Below, piece after piece: positions 8,864-19,518 of a stretch of DNA of 35,020 nt; the first letter of the stretch is position 1, and each line of letters begins with the position of its first letter. The notes beneath the pieces were generated by a model. It made no database searches and was not told the DNA's origin. It worked only from the letters and a program-made list of their open reading frames with translations. The DNA is from Bacteroidales bacterium. GTDB lineage: Bacteria; Bacteroidota; Bacteroidia; Bacteroidales; B18-G4. The stretch is taken from the NCBI GenBank assembly GCA_030618905.1, contig JAUXCL010000003.1, positions 1-35,020 on the forward strand, given 5' to 3'. A program made the translations under genes and the position numbers.

Positions 8864-10552
8864 ATGAATATCCTGAAGCAATACCTGACCATAATTTTTC
8901 TGTCCGGGCTAATCTCTTTTAATGCACTGGGCCAGAACAACAATAACTTCGAAATATCAAAGAACCTTGACATCTACTTGAGTTTATTCAAAGAGCTGAA
9001 TGCTAATTATGTAGATGATATTAATCCGGGTGACCTGATGGAGTCCGGTATAGAAGCCATGCTGGAATCACTTGATCCTTATACTGTTTACATCCCCGAG
9101 TCAAGGGTTGAAGATTATAAGCTGATTACCACTGGTCAGTATGGAGGGATCGGGGCACTGATCCATACCCAGGATGGTTATGTGATCATATCCGAGCCAT
9201 ATGAAGGTTTCCCGGCAGAAAAAGTCGGTTTAAAAGCCGGTGACAAGGTCCTGTCAGTTAATGGGAGAGAAACCCTTGATAAGAATTCCAGTGAAGTCAG
9301 TGAAATTCTAAAAGGACAACCTGGAACCACTGTTAACCTCAAGATTGAACGGATCAAAGAAGAAAACCCCCTGGAATTTGAGATTATTCGTGAGAAGATT
9401 AAAATTGACAACATTCCTTATTATGGCATGCTCAATGACCATGTGGGGTATATCAAATTAACAGGGTTTACCCAGAATGCCGGTAATGAGGTTAAAAAAG
9501 TATTGCTTGAGCTGAAAAAGGATGAAAATCTCAATGGGATCATCCTCGATTTACGGGGTAATGGAGGTGGCTTGCTGACAGAGGCTGTGAATGTTACCAA
9601 TATATTTGTGGATAAAGGGAAGTTGGTTGTCAGCACCAAAGGGCGGCTAAAAGCAAGAAACAAGGATCATTATACGCGGTATGCATCAATCGATAAAAAT
9701 ATCCCACTGGTCGTTCTGGTTAACAGAGGATCTGCTTCAGCATCAGAAATTGTTGCCGGTGCAATACAGGATCTGGACCGTGGTGTTGTTGTGGGTCAGA
9801 AGACTTTCGGAAAAGGCCTGGTTCAAAATGTGATACCACTCAGTTATAATGCACAGATTAAAATTACGGTGGCCAAATATTATATCCCTTCCGGAAGATG
9901 TATTCAAGCCATTGATTATTCGCATAAAAACGGTAACGGTAAATACGACAAGATACCAGACTCTCTTATTAGTGAATTTCAGACCCATAATGGAAGAAAA
10001 GTTTATGATGGAGGTGGCATTGACCCCGATGTAAAGATCGAGGCACAGAAGTTCAGCAATATTTCCACCATTCTATTTACAAATTACCTGATCTTTGACT
10101 ATGCCACTGTGTTTGCCGCAGAACATAGCGAGATCCCTCCTCCCGAACAATTCCAGATCTCTCCGAAAATCTACAATGAATTTGTTGCTTACATTGCTGA
10201 CAAAGATTATGAGTACACCACGCAATGCGAAGAAAAGCTCAATGCTCTTAAAAAAGCTGCCAGGCGGGAACATTATTTTACAGCTATTGAAAATGAATAC
10301 AATACATTAATGAGTGCATTAATGTGTAATAAAGAAGAGGACCTGAACACATTCCAGGATGAAATTAAAGAGTTGCTCAAAATAGATATCATATCACGAT
10401 ACTATTATCAGGAAGGCAAGATCATATCTACCCTCTATGATGACCCGGAGATTGAAAGGGCTATCGAAGTACTGGATAATAATTCTATGTATGATGCTAT
10501 TCTGGTAGGGACTTATGAAGAAAAATCTGAGGAGGATCCTAAAGAAGGTTGA
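8864..10552 (+). CDS. S41 family C-terminal processing peptidase with PDZ domain
   Basis: 562 aa. N-terminal signal sequence, PDZ GGIGALIHTQDGYVIISEPYEGFPAEKVGLKAGDKVLSVNG, catalytic GSASASEIVAGAIQDLDRGVVVGQKTFGKGLVQ. Confidence 0.95.
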   Translation: MNILKQYLTIIFLSGLISFNALGQNNNNFEISKNLDIYLSLFKELNANYVDDINPGDLMESGIEAMLESLDPYTVYIPESRVEDYKLITTGQYGGIGALIHTQDGYVIISEPYEGFPAEKVGLKAGDKVLSVNGRETLDKNSSEVSEILKGQPGTTVNLKIERIKEENPLEFEIIREKIKIDNIPYYGMLNDHVGYIKLTGFTQNAGNEVKKVLLELKKDENLNGIILDLRGNGGGLLTEAVNVTNIFVDKGKLVVSTKGRLKARNKDHYTRYASIDKNIPLVVLVNRGSASASEIVAGAIQDLDRGVVVGQKTFGKGLVQNVIPLSYNAQIKITVAKYYIPSGRCIQAIDYSHKNGNGKYDKIPDSLISEFQTHNGRKVYDGGGIDPDVKIEAQKFSNISTILFTNYLIFDYATVFAAEHSEIPPPEQFQISPKIYNEFVAYIADKDYEYTTQCEEKLNALKKAARREHYFTAIENEYNTLMSALMCNKEEDLNTFQDEIKELLKIDIISRYYYQEGKIISTLYDDPEIERAIEVLDNNSMYDAILVGTYEEKSEEDPKEG

Positions 10553-10574
10553 TTCCCAAAAAAAATTCGTTACT

Positions 10575-11444
10575 ATGAAAAAATTTACCTTGTTAATACT
10601 TCCTCTTGTCATATTGTTAATGGCATTCACATCCGACAAAGAGGCTTATCAAATCTATTCTGCCAAAGGCCAAAAAGTTAAATACAAGGCCTTAATAAAG
10701 GCTGCACTTGAAGCAGATATTATTTTATTTGGAGAATTGCATAATGATCCTATTTGTCACTGGCTCCAATATGAACTGACAAAAGATCTCTTCGAAATAC
10801 ATTTGGATAAACTTGTATTGGGAGCTGAGATGTTCGAAACAGATAATCAATTGCTCCTTGATGAATATATTTCAGGAAAGATCAGTGAAAAGAGTTTTAA
10901 GAATGAAGCCAGGTTATGGCCAAATTATGATACGGACTATGAAGTCCTTGTAAAATTTGCCAGAGAGAATCAGCTGGAATTTATTGCTACTAACGTCCCG
11001 CGAAGGTACGCCTCTGTTGTACACAAGCAAGGATTTGAGGGTCTCGACAGCCTGAGTATTGCAGCAAAAAGGCTATTGCCTCCATTGCCGGTTACATACG
11101 ACCCTGAATTGAAATGTTATAAGGACATGCTTGAAATGATGGAAGGTATGGGCGGCCATGCCAATGATAACTTTCCAAAAGCACAGGCCATCAAAGATGC
11201 AACAATGGCCTACAATATTCTCAAGAACTGGTATCCACAAAAGGTATTTCTTCATTATCACGGAACATACCACTCCAATAACCGGGAAGGCATCACATGG
11301 TATCTGATGCAGGAGAAACCCACTTTAAATATCCTCACCATTGCTACCGTTGAACAAGCTGAAATCGATGAATTGGATGAAGAGCATCTCGGGTTGGCAA
11401 CTTATATTATTTGTGTACCGGAAGATATGACCAAGACCCATTAA
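10575..11444 (+). CDS. ChaN family (haem-uptake/lipoprotein-like) protein
   Basis: IILFGELHNDPICHWLQYEL...LGAEMFETDNQ...; the upstream ORF start (10515) overlaps the S41 gene, and MKKFTLLILPLVILLMAF at 10575 looks like a signal peptide start. Confidence 0.82.
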   Translation: MKKFTLLILPLVILLMAFTSDKEAYQIYSAKGQKVKYKALIKAALEADIILFGELHNDPICHWLQYELTKDLFEIHLDKLVLGAEMFETDNQLLLDEYISGKISEKSFKNEARLWPNYDTDYEVLVKFARENQLEFIATNVPRRYASVVHKQGFEGLDSLSIAAKRLLPPLPVTYDPELKCYKDMLEMMEGMGGHANDNFPKAQAIKDATMAYNILKNWYPQKVFLHYHGTYHSNNREGITWYLMQEKPTLNILTIATVEQAEIDELDEEHLGLATYIICVPEDMTKTH

Positions 11445-11447
11445 AAG

Positions 11448-12215
11448 ATGATCTCCAGGAGCCAGGTCAAGTATATCAATTCTTTGAAAATAGGGAAATT
11501 CAGAAACATCAGCCGCACATTTATTGCTGAGGGTCCCAAGCTTTTTGATGAGATCCTCAATAGTGACCTGGAGATTAAAAGCATTTTCGCCCTTGGCAGT
11601 TGGCTTCAGGATAATGAAAAAGTTCTTGGCCAACTGGAATCTTATGAAGTCAATGAGCAGGAACTCAAGAAGATCAGCACACTCAGCACGCCCAACCAGG
11701 TATTGTTTATCGTTAAAATACCTGAATTTGATTTTGATCAGGATGACCTGAATAATAATCTTGTACTGGCCTTACATGACATCAGGGATCCGGGTAACCT
11801 GGGTACCATTATCAGGACGGCCGACTGGTTTGGCATTAATCAGGTCATCTGTTCAAAAGAATGCGTTGACATCTATCACCCAAAGGTGATACAGGCCACC
11901 ATGGGTTCTATTGCAAGAATAAAAATACAACGTATTAATCTGACTGACCTGCTCGGGCAATATGCTCAGGGAGTTAGCGTTTATGGTGCCTCTGCTGAAG
12001 GTAAAAATATTTACCAGGAGCGTTTGCCAGCCAATGGGATCATTATCATTGGCAATGAATCACATGGCATTGCGGCACATTTAAACAAATACATCAATAA
12101 GCATCTCTCTATACCTTCCGGTGGATCAGTAACTGAGTCGCTTAACGCCGGTATTGCAACGGCGATTATTGTTTCAGAATTCAGAAGGCAAAATGCCCGG
12201 GTAAAACAAAAATGA
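11448..12215 (+). CDS. TrmH/SpoU family RNA 2'-O-methyltransferase
   Basis: 255 aa. ALHDIRDPGNLGTIIRTADWFG, IIIGNESHGI, IPSGGSVTESLNAGIATAII motifs. Confidence 0.94.
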   Translation: MISRSQVKYINSLKIGKFRNISRTFIAEGPKLFDEILNSDLEIKSIFALGSWLQDNEKVLGQLESYEVNEQELKKISTLSTPNQVLFIVKIPEFDFDQDDLNNNLVLALHDIRDPGNLGTIIRTADWFGINQVICSKECVDIYHPKVIQATMGSIARIKIQRINLTDLLGQYAQGVSVYGASAEGKNIYQERLPANGIIIIGNESHGIAAHLNKYINKHLSIPSGGSVTESLNAGIATAIIVSEFRRQNARVKQK

Positions 12216-12231
12216 AGTATTTTTGCACAAT

Positions 12232-12429
12232 ATGTGGAAGTTAATGATATTATCCGTTATAATCATATCGATTGCCATTGCGGCTATCGCCATTAAAATG
12301 TTTGTCAAAAAAGGCGGTGAATTTAAAAAATCCTGCTCCAGTATTGATCCTGTTACAGGGCAGCCTTTTGGATGTACCTGTGGAAATGCTGAGAAGGGTA
12401 CCTCCTGTGATAATGAAGTTTCGGCTTAA
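12232..12429 (+). CDS. Small single-TM Cys-rich protein, NqrM-like (candidate Na+-NQR maturation factor)
   Basis: About 65 aa from ATG 12232 (the listed ORF begins at a TTG). One N-terminal TM helix followed by KKSCSSIDPVTGQPFGCTCGNAEKGTSC; adjacent to apbE-nqr. Confidence 0.55.
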   Translation: MWKLMILSVIIISIAIAAIAIKMFVKKGGEFKKSCSSIDPVTGQPFGCTCGNAEKGTSCDNEVSA

Positions 12430-13454
12430 TTCAATTCTTTCAAAGATTTCTTCAGGCCTTCTGTCATCAAAGTTTTATATGTTCCATCTTCACCGGAATA
12501 AATAAAATATATTTCCAGTTCTACCTTTTTCTCTTTGATAAACAGTAATGCATCTTCCAAACCCATTACCATGATTGCCGTGGCATAGGCATCAGCATAA
12601 GCGCATTTATCAGCAATAACCGTAACACTGAGTAAGGCATGTTTAACAGGAAAGCCCGTTTTGGGATTGATGGTGTGGGAATAGCGTACTCCATCTTTCT
12701 CATAGAACTTTCTGTAATTGCCGGAAGTAGCCACTGCCAGGTCGGTAAGGGGCAACTCAGCTTTTAATTCCCGTGTTGAGAATTGTTCATCAGATGGCTT
12801 TTCTATGCCAATTTTCCATCTTTTTCTACGGGGCTTTTTTCCCCTGGCATAAACTTCACCCCCGATATCAACAAGGTAATTCCTGATCCCTTTTGATTCC
12901 AGAAAGTTGGACACCAGGTCGACCGAATAGCCCTGGGCCACTGCATTAAAGTCAAATTTTATTCTCGGGTCAGATTTGACCACTTTCCTTCTATTAATTC
13001 CCACCTGTCGGTAATTGACCAGGGGCAGAAGGCTATCTACAGTTCCGGAACTGATACTTGGCGAATTATTTGCACCAAATCCCCATGCATTAACGAGTGG
13101 GCCAACAGTCATGTCAAAGTAGCCATTGGTATTTTCAGATACCTCCAAGGATATCCGGAAAAGGTCGATGAATACATCGTTGACAGTCACATCCTCATTA
13201 TTGTTAACCCTGTTGATCATGGAATTTTCCACCCATAAAGAAGCCGTTTGATCAAATTGGTCTAACAATGAATCTATTGATTCCTGAAAATTTTGTCCAC
13301 CAGAAGTATAATAGGTAATGGCATAATAGGTCCCCTGGGTTTCACCGGAAAACTGGATTTTCTCCATTGAGCTCTTTGGGGCACAGCCTTGGATTACAAT
13401 GAAAAATAATAAAAGAAATTCCGGTTTTTTGAATCGTTGCACAGTGAAATACAA
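12426..13454 (-). CDS. apbE: FAD:protein FMN transferase
   Basis: 342 aa. Lipoprotein-like N-terminus (IQGCAPKS), GTYYAITYYT, FDFNAVAQGYSVDLV, YLVDIGGEVYARG, SHTINPKTGFPV. Confidence 0.94.
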   Translation of the reverse strand: MYFTVQRFKKPEFLLLFFIVIQGCAPKSSMEKIQFSGETQGTYYAITYYTSGGQNFQESIDSLLDQFDQTASLWVENSMINRVNNNEDVTVNDVFIDLFRISLEVSENTNGYFDMTVGPLVNAWGFGANNSPSISSGTVDSLLPLVNYRQVGINRRKVVKSDPRIKFDFNAVAQGYSVDLVSNFLESKGIRNYLVDIGGEVYARGKKPRRKRWKIGIEKPSDEQFSTRELKAELPLTDLAVATSGNYRKFYEKDGVRYSHTINPKTGFPVKHALLSVTVIADKCAYADAYATAIMVMGLEDALLFIKEKKVELEIYFIYSGEDGTYKTLMTEGLKKSLKELN

Positions 13455-13483
13455 TTTAATTTGAGCCAGGTCAAGAATATCAT

Positions 13484-14728
13484 TTATCCTCCGAAATCAT
13501 CGAAGGCAATCATTTCATCCGGCACGCCATAATCATCAAGCATTTTTAAAACAGCATCATTCATCATTGGCGGGCCACAGATATAATATTCAATTTCTTC
13601 CGGTTCAGGATGTTGCTTGAGGTAATTGTCCATGACCACCTGGTGAATGAATCCCACGGGCCCGTTCCAGTTATCTTCCGGAACCGGTTCCGACAAAGCG
13701 ACATTGAAGGTAAAGCTTGGATTATCTTTGGCGATTTCCTCAAACTCATCAATATAAAATAATTCCCTTAATGATCGTCCCCCGTACCAGAAGGTAGCCT
13801 TACGGGTTGAACGCCTGGTCTTGTACTGATCAAAGATATGGGAACGCATAGGGGCCATGCCGGCTCCACCACCGATAAACATCATTTCCCTTTCGGTATC
13901 TTTGATAAAAAATTCACCATATGGGCCGGAGATGGTCACCTTATCACCTGGCTTTCTGGAAAAGACATAAGAGGAGCAGATACCCGGGTTCACTTTCATG
14001 AATCCACCGGTTTTACGGTCAAATGGAGGTGTTGCTATACGGATATTCAGCATGATGATATTACCTTCCGCAGGTTGGTTGGCCATGGAATAGGCACGGA
14101 ATATGGGTTCGGGGTTTTTCATCTTCAGGTCCCACATCTTGTATTTATCCCATTCATCACGGTATTCTTCTTCCACTTCAACATCTTTGTATTCTACTTC
14201 ACATTTAGGAACATCGATCTGAATATATCCACCGGACTGAAATTTAAGGCTTTCTCCTTCGGGTAGTTTAACCACAAATTCTTTGATAAAAGTGGCCACA
14301 TTACGGTTTGACACCACTTCGCACTCCCATTTCTTGATCCCAAATATCTCTGGTGGAATGGCTATTTTCATATCCTCCCTGACTTTCACCTGGCAGCCTA
14401 ACCTCCAATCGCTATGCTGTTCTTTCCTGGTAAAGTATCCAACTTCGGTAGGCAGTATGCTACCGCCACCTTCCAGCACCTGGCATTTACACATGGCACA
14501 TGTTCCACCACCCCCACAGGCTGATGGAAGGTAGATTTCGTTAGCAGACAAGGTTGTAAGTAAGGTTGATCCCGGGTTAACGACCAATTCCTTTTCATCA
14601 TTGATCATGATCTTCACTTCCCCCTGCGGTGTAAGCTTTTTCCGTGCATACAGCAGCATAGTTACCAGGAACATTAAAACGACAAGAAATACAACGATGC
14701 TAGATAATATGACGATTCCTATACCCAT
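13484..14728 (-). CDS. nqrF: Na+-translocating NADH:quinone reductase subunit F
   Basis: 414 aa. N-terminal TM, 2Fe-2[28 protein letters not shown]-binding [34 protein letters not shown]. Confidence 0.97.
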   Translation of the reverse strand: MGIGIVILSSIVVFLVVLMFLVTMLLYARKKLTPQGEVKIMINDEKELVVNPGSTLLTTLSANEIYLPSACGGGGTCAMCKCQVLEGGGSILPTEVGYFTRKEQHSDWRLGCQVKVREDMKIAIPPEIFGIKKWECEVVSNRNVATFIKEFVVKLPEGESLKFQSGGYIQIDVPKCEVEYKDVEVEEEYRDEWDKYKMWDLKMKNPEPIFRAYSMANQPAEGNIIMLNIRIATPPFDRKTGGFMKVNPGICSSYVFSRKPGDKVTISGPYGEFFIKDTEREMMFIGGGAGMAPMRSHIFDQYKTRRSTRKATFWYGGRSLRELFYIDEFEEIAKDNPSFTFNVALSEPVPEDNWNGPVGFIHQVVMDNYLKQHPEPEEIEYYICGPPMMNDAVLKMLDDYGVPDEMIAFDDFGG

Positions 14729-14761
14729 TTTAAAGTAATATTTTGTTTGTTTTTACAGCGC

Positions 14762-15379
14762 TTAAATTTTAATCCCCATAAACATCATGAATGCTATTCC
14801 CATCAATCCGGTGATAATGAATGTGATCCCCAGGCCTCTTAAAGGAGCGGGCACATTGGAATAGCGGATTTTCTCCCTGATCGCGGCGATGCCTATGATA
14901 GCCAGGAACCAGCCCACACCGGATCCAAGTCCGAAGGATGTGGCTTCAGCCAGTGACTGGTATTCCCTTTCCTGAATGAAAAGCGAGCCTCCCAGGATAG
15001 CACAGTTCACAGCAATCAGCGGAAGAAAGATTCCCAATGAATTATACAAAGCGGGGGAAAACTTTTCTATGACCATTTCAACCAATTGGACCATTGATGC
15101 GATCACGGCAATGAATACGATAAATGACAGGAAGCTGAGGTTCATGTCAATGAAGGAGGATCCCAGCCAGGACAATGCACCAGGTCCAAGCAAGTATTCA
15201 TTGATCAGGTAATTCACCGGAACAGTAATACCCAAAACAAATATCACGGCAATCCCCAATCCCACAGAAGTCTTTACTGTTTTCGAAACGGCAAGGTAAG
15301 AGCACATGCCCAGAAAATAGGCAAAGACCATATTGTCGATAAAGATGGATCTGACGAATATACTGGTAATTTCTTGCAT
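14762..15379 (-). CDS. nqrE: Na+-translocating NADH:quinone reductase subunit E
   Basis: 205 aa polytopic protein, [37 protein letters not shown]. Confidence 0.96.
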   Translation of the reverse strand: MQEITSIFVRSIFIDNMVFAYFLGMCSYLAVSKTVKTSVGLGIAVIFVLGITVPVNYLINEYLLGPGALSWLGSSFIDMNLSFLSFIVFIAVIASMVQLVEMVIEKFSPALYNSLGIFLPLIAVNCAILGGSLFIQEREYQSLAEATSFGLGSGVGWFLAIIGIAAIREKIRYSNVPAPLRGLGITFIITGLMGIAFMMFMGIKI

Positions 15380-15405
15380 TATATGATGACTTAAACGGTT
15401 TTACA

Positions 15406-16065
15406 TTAATTCTCTTCGATAAGGTCACGCACCTTTGAGCGCTGCACCCAGATAATGACTCCCACGGTGATCAAAGCCATTGGAGGAAGGATCATCATGC
15501 CATTGTTGACATAGCCTACCTCAAACAGTCCAATTTTTTCCAAAACCGGATATCCCCAAATGGTACCCGCACCTAAAAGTTCCCTGAAAAAGCTGACCAC
15601 AATCAGGATCCAGCCATATCCCAGGGCATTTCCGATACCGTCAAGAAATGAAGGCCAGGGTTTTTGGGCCATGGCAAAAGCTTCGAACCTACCCATGATG
15701 ATACAATTGGTAATGATCAACCCCACAAAAACCGAAAGTTGTTTGCTTACATCATAAGCAAATGCTTTCAGGACCTGATCCACCAGGATCACCAGCGTAG
15801 CAATAACGGTAAGCTGGACAATGATCCTGATCCTTGGGGGGATGGTCTTACGCAACAATGAAATTAAAACGTTTCCAACGGCAAGCACAAAAATGACAGA
15901 CAATGTCATCACAAACGCCGGTTCCAATTTGGCTGTGACTGCCAATGCAGAACAGATTCCCAATACCTGGATAGTAATTGGGTTATCCCGTCCCAAAGGA
16001 GCTGAAAGCAGTCTCTGGTTCTTTAGAGAAAATAAAGGTTCTCTTTCTTTGATTTCCGAACTCAT
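15406..16065 (-). CDS. nqrD: Na+-translocating NADH:quinone reductase subunit D
   Basis: 219 aa polytopic protein, [35 protein letters not shown]. Confidence 0.96.
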   Translation of the reverse strand: MSSEIKEREPLFSLKNQRLLSAPLGRDNPITIQVLGICSALAVTAKLEPAFVMTLSVIFVLAVGNVLISLLRKTIPPRIRIIVQLTVIATLVILVDQVLKAFAYDVSKQLSVFVGLIITNCIIMGRFEAFAMAQKPWPSFLDGIGNALGYGWILIVVSFFRELLGAGTIWGYPVLEKIGLFEVGYVNNGMMILPPMALITVGVIIWVQRSKVRDLIEEN

Positions 16066-16068
16066 ATC

Positions 16069-16809
16069 TTAGATGTTTTTTTTGATATACGACACATAAT
16101 TTTCAAGACAATCGTCTAACATATCTGTAACACTGTTACTTGTAATTGTTCCTCCAGAGACGGCATCGACACCGTGGATCTGGCGATCATCTGGTAATGT
16201 AGAGGCTCCGCCTTTCACCACCGCAATAGAGACAAAGTTGCCATTGGCATCAAAAATGCTTTTCCCGATAAATTGAGCTGCAAATTCTTTAGTGGAAATT
16301 TCAGCACCAAGACCGGGTGTTTCTTTATCATGACCAAAGTCAGCGCCCACTACCTTGTTAAAATCCGTACCAAAAGCAATATTTCCATAAACCGGGCCCC
16401 AAAGCCCTTTCCCAAGTAATGGAACAATATATGTGATATTGCCATCAATTTCAGCAATGTAAAGCGGGATTTTGAAAGGCTTTCCCATCATTTTGTTGTA
16501 CAACTCTTTTTTGAGGTTAAGGTCAAATGCTCTTTCCTCCCCCGTCTCAAACGCAGCATTTTTATACAGGCTGATCACATTTCCTTCAGAGTCAATGATC
16601 AATTCCTCTTTAATGGCATCCTTATATAGCTCTTCTGCATCATCAGCGGTAGATTCGATATCTGCCGAAGCAAGGATGCCCTGGATCTTGGCAATGGCAA
16701 AATTTTGCTCCTGAAACGGTTGAAGCATCATAGCTGTAGTAGACAGCAGTGCCGCAACGATGATCACCATGACCGTTGAATAGATGAATATATACCGATT
16801 GCTAAACAT
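16069..16809 (-). CDS. nqrC: Na+-translocating NADH:quinone reductase subunit C
   Basis: 246 aa. N-terminal TM, FMN-binding domain, covalent flavin motif DAVSGGTITSNSV. Confidence 0.95.
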   Translation of the reverse strand: MFSNRYIFIYSTVMVIIVAALLSTTAMMLQPFQEQNFAIAKIQGILASADIESTADDAEELYKDAIKEELIIDSEGNVISLYKNAAFETGEERAFDLNLKKELYNKMMGKPFKIPLYIAEIDGNITYIVPLLGKGLWGPVYGNIAFGTDFNKVVGADFGHDKETPGLGAEISTKEFAAQFIGKSIFDANGNFVSIAVVKGGASTLPDDRQIHGVDAVSGGTITSNSVTDMLDDCLENYVSYIKKNI

Positions 16810-16837
16810 ATGATTATGACTTTTTTAAGATTTTCAA

Positions 16838-17989
16838 TTATGCTTTAACGACTGCTCTTTGCCATCTTTTTCTTCTCTTCCTCACATTTGCCTGGATCAC
16901 ATAATGATCGATCAGCGGGGCAAATACATTCATAAACAGGATGGCCAGCATCATTCCTTCCGGATAGGCAGGATTAAAGACCCTGACCATGACTGCAAAG
17001 AAGCCAATTAGGAATCCATAAATATATTGTCCTTTAAAGGTTTGAGTTGCAGATACCGGGTCGGTGGCCATAAATACAGCACCGAAAGCAAAGCCACCCA
17101 TGATCAGGTGATACCAGGCCGGTATTTGCATGTATTCATTCAATGCCACCAAATTAAATATCAAGCCCATCAAAAGACCTCCCACTACAACGGAAAACAT
17201 GATCCTCCAGCTAGCCACTCCGGTAAAGATAAGGATGATTGCACCGAGGAGAATAGCAAGGGTAGACGTTTCACCGATTGAGCCTGGCATATAACCCATG
17301 AACATATCCATAGGACTGGGGATCTTGTCGATTTCTCCAACCATAGCATCACCAAGTGGCGTGGCACCGGAAAAAGCATCCGGCTTGTCAACGATCCATA
17401 CCTTATCTCCTGACATATCCTTGGGATAAGCAAAAAACAGGAATGCCCTGGCAGTCAATGCCGGGTTGAGAATATTCATACCTGTGCCTCCAAATACTTC
17501 TTTCCCAAAAATAACGGCAAATGCTGTGGCCACTGCGACCATCCATAATGGCACATCCGGAGGCATGATCAGTGGGATGAGCATCCCAGATACCAGGAAG
17601 CCCTCGTTCACTTCATGTCCTCTTGCCTGGGCAAAGGCAAATTCAATACCTAAACCGACAACATAGGATACGATAACAATAGGCAGCACCTGCAAAAACC
17701 CAAACCAGAAGTTTTGCCACAAATCGGCTTCCTGTCCTATGGCCAGGAAATGTTGATATCCTACGTTCCACATCCCAAAAAGCAAGGCAGGAATTGTTGC
17801 CAATACAACAATACTCATGGTCCGTTTCATATCAACCGCATCCCGAATATGGCTTCCTGAAAAGGTCACCTTATTGGATACAAAGAGGAAACTTTCAAAA
17901 GCCTCAAAGGTTGATTGAAGTTTTGCAAACCTCCCTCCTTTTTCAAAGTTGGGCTTGATCCTGTCAATAAAATTCCTCAATCCTTTCAT
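16838..17989 (-). CDS. nqrB: Na+-translocating NADH:quinone reductase subunit B
   Basis: 383 aa polytopic protein with flavinylation motif DAFSGATPLG. Confidence 0.96.
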   Translation of the reverse strand: MKGLRNFIDRIKPNFEKGGRFAKLQSTFEAFESFLFVSNKVTFSGSHIRDAVDMKRTMSIVVLATIPALLFGMWNVGYQHFLAIGQEADLWQNFWFGFLQVLPIVIVSYVVGLGIEFAFAQARGHEVNEGFLVSGMLIPLIMPPDVPLWMVAVATAFAVIFGKEVFGGTGMNILNPALTARAFLFFAYPKDMSGDKVWIVDKPDAFSGATPLGDAMVGEIDKIPSPMDMFMGYMPGSIGETSTLAILLGAIILIFTGVASWRIMFSVVVGGLLMGLIFNLVALNEYMQIPAWYHLIMGGFAFGAVFMATDPVSATQTFKGQYIYGFLIGFFAVMVRVFNPAYPEGMMLAILFMNVFAPLIDHYVIQANVRKRRKRWQRAVVKA

Positions 17990-18033
17990 TATAATCGCTG
18001 ATTAATATTTTTACTATAAGCGTATCAGGCTCA

Positions 18034-19383
18034 CTACATCATTTCTTTGCGCATAAGATCCAGGCCGTCCCTGACGATAGTTTGAATCTCGGTCTTGGAA
18101 GTATCAATAAACTCACAAAGGGCAAAGTCTTCATCATCAATTTCATAAATACCCAGGTTCTCCATCTGGTCAATGTCTTCAATCATGATAGCCTTGACCA
18201 GCTGCATAGGATAGATGTCAAATGGAAATACCTGCTCAAACTTACCGGTCATCACAAAGGCACGTTCACCACCATGAAGATTGGTATCGAGATTATACTT
18301 TTTCTTCGGCCACAGCCAGGAGAAAAACTGATGAGAAAAACTAAACTTATTCAGACCGGGCAATGCCCATCCAATAAATTCATAATAATCTCCCTCAGGC
18401 ACCACTGTAACCTGGGAATCATAAAAGTCGACATAGCCCTCTTTGATGATCTTTTTCCCGGTGAGGACATTTCCACTGATAAATCTCTTTTTACCTTCAG
18501 TGATATTATCTTTGACCATCTCCACGATACATGCACCGGCCAGGCTCTTAAAATAGGATGGTTTTTTAACACCAGGCCCTGCTAATGCATATATTTTAGC
18601 AGCATCATACTTGCCGGTGATGAATAAACGGCCAATGGTCAATACCTCCTGCGGCCTTAAGTACCAAATCACCTCTCCCCTGTTCAATGGGTCAAGCTTA
18701 CTGATCTGTGTGCTCACATTTCCTGTGGGATGAGGACCACTAAAACGATTTATCTGCACGCCTTTGGCATTCAGGTAAACAGCTGAAGTGTCCTGACGAT
18801 CAGGCACATTCAGGTGAACGTTTCCTGATGTCAGTTTGCGCAATGCGTCAATACCTGCCTGGAATGCAGATGATTCTCCTTCTACGAGGAAATTATAATC
18901 CGGAGCTAAAGGATGCGTGTCAAAAGCGGAAATGATGATCGCTTTCGGATCATCCTTTGGATTGGCAATGATACTGTAAGGTCTTTGCCTGAGGACAGGC
19001 CAGACTCCGCTTTTCAGCATTTTTTCTGTCACCTGTTCCTTACTGAGATTGCCGGGGTCGCCCTGACCAAAATCGACATATTCCCTTGTCTCGCCTGCTT
19101 CAATAACAATTTCAAGCAATACTCGTTTGGCCCCCCTTCGGATCTCTTTTACCTTACCGCTAACCGGTGCGGTAAAAAGGATCTCTTCCCTGTACTTATC
19201 ATAATATAATGGTGTTCCTGCCTGTACTTCATCACCTTCCTGGATGAGGACTTTCGGAAATACACCAATAAAATTAATGGGTTTTGATGCAAATGTCCTG
19301 GGGAAGATTTCCGTAATTTCTTTTACAGCTTCGCCAACAAGTTTAATATCAAGGCCTTTCCTGACTTTTATGGTTGCAGACAT
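18034..19383 (-). CDS. nqrA: Na+-translocating NADH:quinone reductase subunit A
   Basis: 449 aa. IKVRKGLDIKLVGE, GDEVQAGTPLYYDK, first gene of the nqrABCDEF order. Confidence 0.95.
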   Translation of the reverse strand: MSATIKVRKGLDIKLVGEAVKEITEIFPRTFASKPINFIGVFPKVLIQEGDEVQAGTPLYYDKYREEILFTAPVSGKVKEIRRGAKRVLLEIVIEAGETREYVDFGQGDPGNLSKEQVTEKMLKSGVWPVLRQRPYSIIANPKDDPKAIIISAFDTHPLAPDYNFLVEGESSAFQAGIDALRKLTSGNVHLNVPDRQDTSAVYLNAKGVQINRFSGPHPTGNVSTQISKLDPLNRGEVIWYLRPQEVLTIGRLFITGKYDAAKIYALAGPGVKKPSYFKSLAGACIVEMVKDNITEGKKRFISGNVLTGKKIIKEGYVDFYDSQVTVVPEGDYYEFIGWALPGLNKFSFSHQFFSWLWPKKKYNLDTNLHGGERAFVMTGKFEQVFPFDIYPMQLVKAIMIEDIDQMENLGIYEIDDEDFALCEFIDTSKTEIQTIVRDGLDLMRKEMM

Positions 19384-19518
19384 AATAATTATATATCTAA
19401 ATAATTTAAAAACACAATTTTACAAAATTTTATCGTTAGTCAGATAAAAATAATGCTTTTTAAATCAGTTAAAAAAGCCGTGAAAATCATATTTTTGACT
19501 GATCTAATACAGGTATTT

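Noticed and set aside
12218-12225. TATTTTTG as a promoter for the NqrM-like gene
   Set aside because: The match lies only a few bases before the ATG and lacks a clear -33 element; read-through from the upstream methyltransferase gene is equally likely.
13484-19383. Rnf complex instead of Nqr
   Set aside because: Order and sequences match nqrA-F, including the NqrF N-terminal TM + 2Fe-2S + FAD architecture; no RnfB/RnfC-type ferredoxin subunits.
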